Below are positions 25,754 to 32,402 of a stretch of DNA of 37,577 nt, one piece after another (positions within the stretch are counted from its first letter, which is position 1; the number at the start of each line of letters is the position of its first letter). The translations under genes were made by a program, and so were the position numbers. Below the pieces are notes generated by a model. The model was not told the DNA's origin. It saw only the letters and a program-made list of their open reading frames with translations, and ran no database searches. The DNA is from an uncultured Alphaproteobacteria bacterium (GTDB lineage Bacteria; Pseudomonadota; Alphaproteobacteria; Rs-D84), in assembly GCA_944390125.1 (NCBI GenBank), contig CALXOX010000003.1, positions 85,280-122,856 of the forward strand, given 5' to 3'.

Positions 25754-25830
25754 GCGAGCGTAGCTCAGTTGGCTAGAGCGCAACCTTGCCAAGGTTGAGG
25801 TCGAGGGTTCGAGCCCCTTTGCTCGCACCA
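25754..25830 (+). tRNA. tRNA-Gly (anticodon GCC)
   Basis: Acceptor stem GCGAGCG/TGCTCGC, discriminator A and encoded CCA (25828-25830). The D-arm is GCTC/GAGC. The anticodon stem is CAACC/GGTTG with loop TTGCCAA (anticodon at 25788-25790). The T-arm is GAGGG/CCCTT around TTCGAGC. Confidence 0.97.
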
Positions 25831-25912
25831 GAGTTTTATAGAGGTCAGTACACATGTTTTTGAATATCAAAAAAATTTTTAATTGATACGGTGCGACCTT
25901 CAAGAATTATGG

Positions 25913-25941
25913 CGGACGCACTTTTTAGGCGTCCGTTTTTT
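25913..25941 (+). terminator. Terminator or attenuator between tRNA-Gly and lysS
   Basis: CGGACGC (25913-25919), a nine-base loop, GCGTCCG (25929-25935), then six T. It lies 31 bases before the lysS ATG. Upstream, GTGCG (25891-25895) could pair with CGCAC (25917-25921) and break it, which would make an antiterminator. An inverted repeat TATCAA/TTGATA lies at 25865-25888. It could instead simply end the tRNA transcript, with lysS started from a promoter such as TTGATA-N16-AATTAT (25883-25910). Confidence 0.7.
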
Positions 25942-25971
25942 AATTTTTTAACACCCAAAAAGGAAAAGAAA

Positions 25972-27450
25972 ATGTCAGAAAACACAAACAACGCAACAAA
26001 GATGTCAACGAATGAATTAGAAGCGCGTTTGCAGAAAGCGGAAAATATTCGTGCACGCGATGGTGTTGTTTGGAAAGACAAATACGACAGAACGAATACA
26101 ATTGCGTCCGCTCGTGAATTATCTGATGGTGCACATGTAAGATTGGCGGGACGCGTAACGGCTTTACGTTGGTTAGGTAAGTTGATGTTTGGTCGTATAT
26201 ATGATATTGATGGAGAAATTCAATTCTCTATGTCTCGTGAAGAATTGGGTGAAGAACAATATAAATTTATGAAAGCCAATGTTGATTTAGGTGATTTTAT
26301 TGGCATTGATGGTGAATTATATCATACTACAGCTGGTGAATTGACAGTACGTGTGGCGAAATATGATATTTTATCCAAGGCTTTGCGTCCGTTGCCAGAA
26401 AAGTTTCACGGACTTACAGATATGGAAACAAGATATCGTCAGCGTTATTTGGATATAATTTCAAATGAAGATACACGTAATACGATGAAAATGCGCTTCA
26501 AGATGTTACGCTTGATTCGCGAGTACTTGAATAATAGTGGCTTTGTAGAAGTAGAAACACCAATTATGCAAGTTGTTGCAAGTGGTGCAGCAGCCAGACC
26601 TTTCATTACACATCACAACGCATTGGATGCAGATTTTTATCTGCGTATTGCACCAGAATTGTTCTTAAAGCAGACAATTGCGGCTGGTTTTGATAGGGTG
26701 TATGAGTTGGGCAAGAATTTCCGTAATGAAGGCATGGATGCCATGCACTTGCAGGAATTCACTATGTTGGAATGGTATGCAGCATACTGGAATTACCAGG
26801 ACAACATAAAGTTTTCTTGGGATATGGTTCAGAAACTGCTGATGGATTTACGTGGTTCTCTGCAGATAGAATACCAGGGCAACAAATTGGATTTCAGCAA
26901 GTATGAGGAAATTGATTACACAGCCCGTATGAATGATTTGCTGGGCGTAGATATTTTGGAATTCAAGGATACTGATGCATTAAAGAAGCAATTGGTTGAA
27001 AAGGGTATGTTCCCAGCGGACGAATTAGAACCATTAAAGTCAGTACCATCTATTGTTGATTATGTATTTAAGCGCAAGATTCGCGATCAAATTATTCAGC
27101 CTGCGATAGTTTATAATTATCCAGCGTATTTGATACCTTTGGCGCGTAGAAACGATGAAGATAACCGTCGTATAGATATATTCCAGTTGATTGTATGTGG
27201 TGCAGAGTTGATAAAGGCATATTCCGAGTTGGTCGATCCAATTGTTCAACGTGCTGCATTCGAAGAGCAAGCCAAGAACAAGGCAGCAGGTGATGAGGAA
27301 GCGTTTGATTTAGACGAAGACTTCTTGCGTGCGATGGAACACGGTATGCCGCCAATTTCCGGTTTAGGGTTGGGAATAGACAGATTCTTTTCAATAATTT
27401 CCAATCAGCCGACTTTGCGCGATGTTATATTATTCCCGATAATGAAGTAA
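25972..27450 (+). CDS. lysS: Lysyl-tRNA synthetase, class II
   Basis: Charges tRNA-Lys. The 492-residue product has an N-terminal OB-fold tRNA-binding domain, with a catalytic class II core: motif 1 region FVEVETPIMQ, motif 2 FRNEGMDAMHLQEFTMLEWY and motif 3 GLGLGIDRFFSIISN. The usual HNPEFT reads HLQEFT, and PGGA reads ASGA, a variant seen in some divergent bacterial lineages as I recall. Many Alphaproteobacteria instead use class I LysK. ATG 25972 follows AAAGGAAA; an upstream in-frame ATG at 25891 would span the terminator. The next gene starts 10 bases later, so it is probably co-transcribed. Confidence 0.94.
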   Translation: MSENTNNATKMSTNELEARLQKAENIRARDGVVWKDKYDRTNTIASARELSDGAHVRLAGRVTALRWLGKLMFGRIYDIDGEIQFSMSREELGEEQYKFMKANVDLGDFIGIDGELYHTTAGELTVRVAKYDILSKALRPLPEKFHGLTDMETRYRQRYLDIISNEDTRNTMKMRFKMLRLIREYLNNSGFVEVETPIMQVVASGAAARPFITHHNALDADFYLRIAPELFLKQTIAAGFDRVYELGKNFRNEGMDAMHLQEFTMLEWYAAYWNYQDNIKFSWDMVQKLLMDLRGSLQIEYQGNKLDFSKYEEIDYTARMNDLLGVDILEFKDTDALKKQLVEKGMFPADELEPLKSVPSIVDYVFKRKIRDQIIQPAIVYNYPAYLIPLARRNDEDNRRIDIFQLIVCGAELIKAYSELVDPIVQRAAFEEQAKNKAAGDEEAFDLDEDFLRAMEHGMPPISGLGLGIDRFFSIISNQPTLRDVILFPIMK

Positions 27451-27460
27451 GGAGAGAGAT

Positions 27461-28888
27461 ATGCCTTCTTCCTATTCAGAAGGTTATGTAGCTGATTTGG
27501 TTGCAGAACATGACAGAAAGAATCTTGTGGCGATTGAAAAAGCCAGAGAGACGGGTCGCATAAATGACGAGGCTGCAAAATATTTATCTGAGTTGTATTC
27601 AGATAGTTTGGTATGGTTTCAAGAAGTCTTTTATTTCCTAGGAAAATGTTTTGGTGCACCAAAGGCACCCGTTATGCGGTACGACTATGCGACAGATAGT
27701 GCGATAGAGGAGCCCATAAAGATTTCTGATATAAATCCTCTCTCTCCTTATATTGTACATCATCGTTTGGACGCAGACCCAATGCGAAATCAATTTTTTA
27801 CAAGTGGTGTTGGACATAAAATTGACTTGGCAGTTTCTTCAATTGTTACAGTTATTGTTGGTGCACAAAAGAATATTGATAGGGCGTTAGATAAAATTAC
27901 TGGTAAGTACTATGCGGCGTATGTTGAAGAGGTCGCTAATACAGTTTACCGTGTAATTTCTGCTGATGAACGTGAATCTTCTGCGCGTGCTGTTTCCGAT
28001 AAAATTCGTGCCAAATTAAACGAGAAATACATTTCAACGCCATCTGAAACTGTATTGGCCATTATTGGTTCAGGGCATGAAAAGTTGGCTGTTGATTTGG
28101 TGCGTGCTTTGGACAAGGTTGAACGTCCACGTATGCGTTTGCAGGATGTTTGGCGTGTAAAGTGCTTGTTTGACTTGATACCTCAGGCCAGAACGTTTAT
28201 AGAGCGTGTTTGCGATATGATGCCGGATAGAATTTTATCTGTACGTGATAATTTCTATGACATGAAAAACCCACGTAATTATCGTGATGCTAAATTGGTT
28301 ATAGATATTGGTAAAAACGGTCGAGTTGTGCCGATGGAAATTATTTGCCAAGTGCGTACGTTTTTTGAATTTGAAAAGCAAACGCATGGGCATTACGAAA
28401 TATCCCGTAAAAGCGAGAATAAAAAGAGCAAACAATTGGCCACAGCTAGTGCAAAAATCGAGCGCGAACTTGCAGACTTTATGGAGCGTGGTGTAAAAGA
28501 ATATAATTTGATGATATGTCAGTGTTTGGAAGATTTGTTTGATAGAGTCGGGTGGAATATTTTATACAGTCAGGGCAATGGGGTGTCTATGTTCGATGGC
28601 TTCCCCAAACAGTGCAAGCTGTATTATCCACAAAAAATTCTGGATATTATTGGTGAAAAATTGGATAACGCGATTGAGAACGAAGTTTTTCGCTTTAAGA
28701 ATGCTCCTGCTACATTGACAATGGCGCAAGAAAGCGAAATTTTCCACTTTATGGCTCGTTTTATTCTGGTGGCGGCCATGCCATATCCACAAAATGACTG
28801 GGCTGTTCCATTGGATACGATGGCTGGAAAATTGTTCAATTTTGTAATGACGGAAGTGCAGCGTTATTACAAAAAGACTACTAAATAA
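27461..28888 (+). CDS. Unknown protein, possible divergent RelA/SpoT-like nucleotidyltransferase
   Basis: A 475-residue cytosolic protein I cannot firmly assign. Residues about 227-310 recall the (p)ppGpp synthetase core: RPRMRLQDVWRVK, a DLxxxxR-like segment (DLIPQAR), NPRNYRDAK at 270-278 (compare PKxNGYRSLH) and MEIICQVRT at 292-300 with Glu293, Gln297 and Arg299 (compare VEIQVRT). HGHYEISRK follows. The catalytic-site spacing is off by one or two residues, so activity is doubtful and the link itself is uncertain. N- and C-terminal regions are alpha-helical without known motifs. It lies 10 bases after lysS with GGAGAG before its ATG, so it is probably in the lysS operon. Confidence 0.45.
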   Translation: MPSSYSEGYVADLVAEHDRKNLVAIEKARETGRINDEAAKYLSELYSDSLVWFQEVFYFLGKCFGAPKAPVMRYDYATDSAIEEPIKISDINPLSPYIVHHRLDADPMRNQFFTSGVGHKIDLAVSSIVTVIVGAQKNIDRALDKITGKYYAAYVEEVANTVYRVISADERESSARAVSDKIRAKLNEKYISTPSETVLAIIGSGHEKLAVDLVRALDKVERPRMRLQDVWRVKCLFDLIPQARTFIERVCDMMPDRILSVRDNFYDMKNPRNYRDAKLVIDIGKNGRVVPMEIICQVRTFFEFEKQTHGHYEISRKSENKKSKQLATASAKIERELADFMERGVKEYNLMICQCLEDLFDRVGWNILYSQGNGVSMFDGFPKQCKLYYPQKILDIIGEKLDNAIENEVFRFKNAPATLTMAQESEIFHFMARFILVAAMPYPQNDWAVPLDTMAGKLFNFVMTEVQRYYKKTTK

Positions 28889-28893
28889 TTGAC

Positions 28894-28948
28894 AAAACAC
28901 CCAAGTTTTTCTGTAGGAAATCAAACAGAAAAGCGCAGGGTGTTTTTT
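28894..28948 (+). terminator. Long terminator after the RelA-like gene
   Basis: AAAACACCC (28894-28902) pairs with GGGTGTTTT (28938-28946). An inner helix TTTTCTGT/ACAGAAAA (28907-28914, 28925-28932) is stacked inside. A T-run follows. Confidence 0.85.
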
Positions 28949-28952
28949 CTTG

Positions 28953-29038
28953 CTTTCTTAAATTTAATCGGCAACAATAATCATAGGTTCCTGTTGTATA
29001 TATGGGGACATAACAAGCATAAGAAAGGAAGGCACATT
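28953..29038 (+). promoter_or_regulatory. Cold-shock gene leader with RBS-proximal stem
   Basis: CTTTCTTA (28953-28960) is exactly complementary to TAAGAAAG (29020-29027), which abuts the GGAAGG ribosome binding site (29027-29032). An inner GTTCC/GGGAC hairpin lies at about 28987-29009. The promoter is not clear; an extended TTGTATATAT lies inside. A leader that changes structure with temperature would suit a cold-shock gene. Confidence 0.45.
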
Positions 29039-29383
29039 ATGCGTCAAGGTAAAGTAAAATGGTACAATGGTAAAAAGTGCTTCGGGTTTATTACGCCGGA
29101 CACACCAAATGAAAACGGCAATACAGATGATGTATTTGTTCATTCTAGCGCTTTGAAAGCAGCGGGTATCAGATTCTTAAATGAGAATGATATTGTCGAA
29201 TTTGATGAAGAAGTCCGCAATGATAAATTGTCTGTAACGACATTGAAATTGGTACAGCGTGATGAAGAGTCCGCACGTCGTTTCCAAGAGCGTCGTGCCG
29301 AACGTCGTCGTGCAGCGGAAGACCGCAAACAACGTGAAGAAAAATCAGAACGTCGTTCAGGTTTTGCGTTTTGGAAAAAATAA
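29039..29383 (+). CDS. Cold-shock domain protein with basic tail
   Basis: A 114-residue CspA-type RNA chaperone. The cold-shock domain (residues 1-67) shows GKVKWYNGKK, RNP1 KCFGFI (Cys in place of the usual Gly) and RNP2 DVFVHSSAL. Beyond the usual 70 residues is a 45-residue tail almost entirely Arg, Lys and Glu (RRFQERRAERRRAAEDRK). The tail could be a helix that binds RNA or a partner. ATG 29039 follows GGAAGG. A clear terminator follows at 29404. Confidence 0.9.
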   Translation: MRQGKVKWYNGKKCFGFITPDTPNENGNTDDVFVHSSALKAAGIRFLNENDIVEFDEEVRNDKLSVTTLKLVQRDEESARRFQERRAERRRAAEDRKQREEKSERRSGFAFWKK

Positions 29384-29403
29384 TTTTTACTAATAAAAAA
29401 ATT

Positions 29404-29427
29404 ACCCGCGTAAAGCGGGTTTTTTTG
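29404..29427 (+). terminator. Terminator of the cold-shock gene
   Basis: ACCCGC (29404-29409), a five-base loop, GCGGGT (29415-29420), then seven T. Confidence 0.9.
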
Positions 29428-29448
29428 TGGAATTGTTTGTATTATTGG

Positions 29449-29457
29449 TGATATAAT
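29449..29457 (+). promoter_or_regulatory. Extended -10 promoter of the structured leader (copy 1)
   Basis: TGA-TATAAT, with TATAAT at 29452-29457. Transcription would begin around 29460-29464 at the CCGT that also begins copy 2. The -35 is poor. Confidence 0.6.
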
Positions 29458-29459
29458 AA

Positions 29460-29637
29460 CCGTGGCTCGATGAGAAAAAGTGGGCCGGGGCGTCGAAACC
29501 CTTATCTAATGTGTTCCTGTTTAAGGAACAGACTAACACTCCAATCTAGGTTGGAGGGCGGTGAATATGTTGAATAAACCCGCTATTTCATTAGATGTAG
29601 TTTCGAACCTCCAACCACCTAATTTTGGTGGTTTTTT
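29460..29637 (+). ncRNA. Structured attenuator-like leader RNA, copy 1
   Basis: In order: hairpin GGCTC/GGGCC (29464-29468, 29482-29486); GGCGTC..ACCC; ATCTAATG (29504-29511); hairpin TGTTCCT/AGGAACA (29512-29518, 29524-29530); hairpin CTCCAA/TTGGAG (29539-29544, 29551-29556); GAATAT-N3-GAATAA (29563-29577); a short hairpin CTAT/GTAG (29583-29586, 29597-29600) with loop CATTAGAT (29589-29596) that pairs with 29504-29511. The terminator AACCACC/GGTGGTT (29613-29619, 29627-29633) plus T-run ends it. GGTTGGAGG (29549-29557) can also pair with CCTCCAACC (29608-29616), overlapping the terminator arm. The order matches copy 2. No known riboswitch family was recognised. Confidence 0.75.
29613..29637 (+). 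terminator. Attenuator terminator upstream of the Cys-rich gene
   Basis: AACCACC (29613-29619), a seven-base loop, GGTGGTT (29627-29633), T-run to 29637. It ends 30 bases before the ATG with the ribosome binding site after it, so it would stop transcription before the gene unless read through. Confidence 0.85.
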
Positions 29638-29666
29638 CATTCACGATGAAAAAAGGAGGCCAAGGA

Positions 29667-30332
29667 ATGAAAAAACTATTTTACGTTGTTTTTGGAATAA
29701 ACCTGTTTTTTATCGGTCAGTCATTTGCTGATTTTTGCTTTACCATTAATAATTACTGTTATTGGTGTAATACGCAGGGGCCATCACCTGGTGCTTATTG
29801 CGATCGTGGTTATGCTGGGTGCACAAACACAGATCAAATACTTAAAAGCAATGGCTCAATCATGGAAGACCGGTTTGGAAGAACTTGGAAGTGTACCTAT
29901 AGTGGTTGGTGCTATTCCAGTTGTAGTTGGGTTACACCAACTTACAGGTATGTTGATATTGGTGGAGGATATGCACAAATAGAAGCTAATAATACAGGGT
30001 GTTTTTGTACCGAGTGGGGACGTGCATATATCAATGGTAATTCATATGTGTGCTCAGATGGATATTATGGAACGCCAAATACATCTGGAACATCTGGATG
30101 TACAATATGTCCAAAATATACAAATGCCGCAGGTCAGAGTTTTAATGGAGACAGCGAAGCGGGTAACAATAATAGTATAACTGATTGCTGGATGAACGGC
30201 AATAATGGTCCATTTAAAGACGCAACAGGTACGTTTGCAATAATAACAGATAAGTGTATGTACTCAAATTTTGTTGTAATCCCTGGTGGAAGTGTGATCC
30301 CTGGTGGAACAATTGTTACTCCTGCAAATTAA
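29667..30332 (+). CDS. Secreted Cys-rich protein with C-terminal GYYG module
   Basis: A 221-residue exported protein of unknown function. The signal peptide spans about residues 1-21 (VFGINLFFIGQSFA). The mature part has about 18 cysteines, with YCYWCNTQG and CTYSGWCYSSCSW. The C-terminal module matches the protein at 9198: GYYG (132-135), CTICP (145-149), NSITDC (169-174), F-x-DA-x-G-x-F (183-190) and a last Cys (197). A short tandem repeat, VIPGGS-VIPGGT, follows. ATG 29667 has AGGAGG at 29654-29659; an in-frame TTG at 29625 falls inside the terminator and is not the start. The next gene is convergent. Confidence 0.82.
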   Translation: MKKLFYVVFGINLFFIGQSFADFCFTINNYCYWCNTQGPSPGAYCDRGYAGCTNTDQILKSNGSIMEDRFGRTWKCTYSGWCYSSCSWVTPTYRYVDIGGGYAQIEANNTGCFCTEWGRAYINGNSYVCSDGYYGTPNTSGTSGCTICPKYTNAAGQSFNGDSEAGNNNSITDCWMNGNNGPFKDATGTFAIITDKCMYSNFVVIPGGSVIPGGTIVTPAN

Positions 30333-30335
30333 TAA

Positions 30336-30360
30336 ATCGCCCAAAAGGGCGATTTTTATT
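30336..30360. terminator. Bidirectional terminator between the Cys-rich gene and RNase J
   Basis: ATCGCCC (30336-30342), a four-base loop, GGGCGAT (30347-30353), T-run on plus. On the minus strand it lies three bases beyond the RNase J stop, with a weaker T-rich tail. Confidence 0.85.
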
Positions 30361-32158
30361 TTTGAATAAAGTGAACGCTGTATTGCGGTTTTTTATCCGC
30401 ACCCAAAGATGCACGAACAACTCTATTTGATGCGGCTTGTACAGCGCGAATCAAATTGTTTTTGTCTTTGCGTTCTGTTTTAGTCAGACTCTCGATTGCC
30501 TTTGTGATTTCAATTTGAATCTGACGCTTCATAAAGCCTGTATCATCTGTTTCAAATATACCGGCACTGGATACTTCTGGTGCGCCTTTCAAAAAGCCGC
30601 GTTTATCAACAGGTAGTGTTACGAATATTGCGCCGTTTGTAGCAATCTTTTTACGTGTTTTATATACAGGATCGTCCGTACTACGTTCTGTTTCGCCTTC
30701 CATAACGACAAAGCCTGTTTCGATTGTTTCTGCAACGTATGGGGCTTCACCATCTGCCAACGCAATCATTTCACCGTTATGAACAACCATCATATATTTT
30801 GCGCCGCCTCGTTCCATAGCCATTTTACCATTCAACATTTCGTTGATGTAATCACCGTGCATTGGAACGGATACTTGTGGATGTACCATGTCGTAGAAAC
30901 GTTCAAATTCTGGACGGCCCGCATGTCCACTGGCATGTACATGGTCTGTATCATAAATTGTATGTGTTTTAATACCCATACGTGCTAATTTATTATACAG
31001 GTAAGAAACGTCTTGTTCGCGGCCTGGAATGATAATTGAGCTGAATATTACAGTATCAGTTGGTTGCAATTTCATTTCTTTTACATGGCCACGGCACAAA
31101 CGAGTCAACATAGCAAACTGTTCGCCTTGTGAACCAGTCAGGAATATGGCCTGTTTTTCTGCAGGCAAATCTTTGATTTCGCTATGCAGATAAACATCGT
31201 CTTTGTTTAAATAACCAAATTCAATGCCCATTTCACGGAATTCTGGTAATCCAACAAAAGGCACTGGATTCGGGTTACTACGTTCTTTAATTGCAGCAAC
31301 ACGACCTGCGGCACGTGCTGCTTCTGAAAACATTTTCATACGTGCAATAGAACGAGAATACCCAGTTACCAAAACACGACCTGGTGCGTTTTTCATCAGT
31401 TCCGTCAATGTTTCACGAACTTGAACTTCAGTTGTTTGCGGTTGCTGACGAGATGCTGAAGTAGAATCAGACATACAAGCCAATAATTTTGGGTCAGAAC
31501 CGATTTCGCGCAAGCGTGCGTAATCTGTTGGTTCTTCAATTGGGTTGTCGTCGTTAAAAGTCCAGTCACCTGTGTGCAGAACTTTACCAGCAGGTGTTTT
31601 AATTATCAGCATTTGTGCTTCTGGAACAGAGTGAGACACATGGAAAGTTTCAACTTCAAATGGGTCAAGTTTTAATGTTGCACCATGATGATCAAATTCA
31701 ACGATATCTTTTTCTGGGTTAAAATCCATTTCTACTCCACGGAAAGTTTGACGTAAGATTTCCGCAGGAAAACGTGTGCAGTAAATAGGCTTTCTGAATT
31801 TTGGCCAAACGAATTTTAAAGCACCTATATGATCTTCGTGTCCGTGAGTAATGACGAAACCCACAACGTCTTTTTTGCGCTTTTCCAGCCAGGTTGTGTC
31901 ACAGTATTGTACATCACCGGCACCGATTTCTTCTTCCAAAAATCCCATACCGCAATCAACGACCAGATATTTACCTTTGTATTTATATACGTACATATTC
32001 TGACCGACGTGTTCCAAGCCGCCCAAAGCCATAAAATACAATTTTTCGTCGTTTTTATCGCTTTCGTGTTTATTCATACCTGTGATTTTCGCGGGCTTTT
32101 TAATATCAGCACCAACTTCTGTTTCTGGTGCTGTTTGTTTTTCTCTTACTTTAACCAT
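30356..32158 (-). CDS. rnj: Ribonuclease J
   Basis: Metallo-beta-lactamase/beta-CASP ribonuclease that degrades and matures RNA by 5'-exonuclease and endonuclease action. The 600-residue product has LGGLEHVGQNMYV, the metal motif HGHEDHIGAL, LHTGDWTFND, MSDSTSA and the beta-CASP region GSQGE..VIFSSIIIPGRE..HVHASGHAGRPE. The C-terminal domain ends SVHFIQK. I start at ATG 32158 with AAAGGAT; upstream codons to 32281 lie in a structured leader. RNase J next to a structured 5' region suggests possible autoregulation. Confidence 0.95.
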   Translation of the reverse strand: MVKVREKQTAPETEVGADIKKPAKITGMNKHESDKNDEKLYFMALGGLEHVGQNMYVYKYKGKYLVVDCGMGFLEEEIGAGDVQYCDTTWLEKRKKDVVGFVITHGHEDHIGALKFVWPKFRKPIYCTRFPAEILRQTFRGVEMDFNPEKDIVEFDHHGATLKLDPFEVETFHVSHSVPEAQMLIIKTPAGKVLHTGDWTFNDDNPIEEPTDYARLREIGSDPKLLACMSDSTSASRQQPQTTEVQVRETLTELMKNAPGRVLVTGYSRSIARMKMFSEAARAAGRVAAIKERSNPNPVPFVGLPEFREMGIEFGYLNKDDVYLHSEIKDLPAEKQAIFLTGSQGEQFAMLTRLCRGHVKEMKLQPTDTVIFSSIIIPGREQDVSYLYNKLARMGIKTHTIYDTDHVHASGHAGRPEFERFYDMVHPQVSVPMHGDYINEMLNGKMAMERGGAKYMMVVHNGEMIALADGEAPYVAETIETGFVVMEGETERSTDDPVYKTRKKIATNGAIFVTLPVDKRGFLKGAPEVSSAGIFETDDTGFMKRQIQIEITKAIESLTKTERKDKNNLIRAVQAASNRVVRASLGADKKPQYSVHFIQK

Positions 32159-32262
32159 AAATAAATCCTTTTTAATAGTTATACATTTACGCCAACCCAA
32201 AATCCATTGCCAATAAAGAAAGTCTTTATTTGTAGTGAATCTGGGGTGGCGTGGTTTTATTT
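32159..32262 (-). promoter_or_regulatory. Structured 5' leader of RNase J
   Basis: On the minus strand ACGCCA (32247-32252) plus CCCA (32242-32245) pair with TGGG (32196-32199) and TGGCGT (32189-32194). An inner hairpin AATAAAGA/TCTTTATT (32212-32219, 32223-32230) lies inside. A weak promoter TTGCTC-N15-TATAAA is at 32268-32294. The rest of the 32159-32402 gap shows only a short TTTCGG/CCGAAA hairpin around 32309-32326. Confidence 0.5.
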
Positions 32263-32373
32263 CCCGTTTTATAATCAACAATCAATTAGAGCAACGGGAA
32301 CGTTTTTCGGAAAATACCGAAATCTCTCATACCCCAATAATTCTACTCTGTTTTTAAATAAAAGCAAGTGAAA

Positions 32374-32400
32374 TAAAAACACCCCATTTGGGGTGTTTCT
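32374..32400 (-). terminator. Terminator of alaS
   Basis: On the minus strand AAACACCCC (32390-32398), four-base loop, GGGGTGTTT (32377-32385), then a T-rich tail. It sits only a few bases after the alaS stop. Confidence 0.88.
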
Positions 32401-32402
32401 TT

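Noticed and set aside
29460-29637. Known riboswitch (TPP, cobalamin, FMN, T-box, c-di-GMP)
   Set aside because: The fixed blocks of those families (for example CTGAGA with ACCC for TPP, or GGTACCGCG for T-box) are absent by eye; only an Rfam search could settle it.
29625-29666. Upstream in-frame TTG start for the Cys-rich gene, and the like start at 37299
   Set aside because: Both fall in the attenuator terminator. The shared extra N-terminus (MVVFSF) is a translation of the conserved terminator, not a protein feature.
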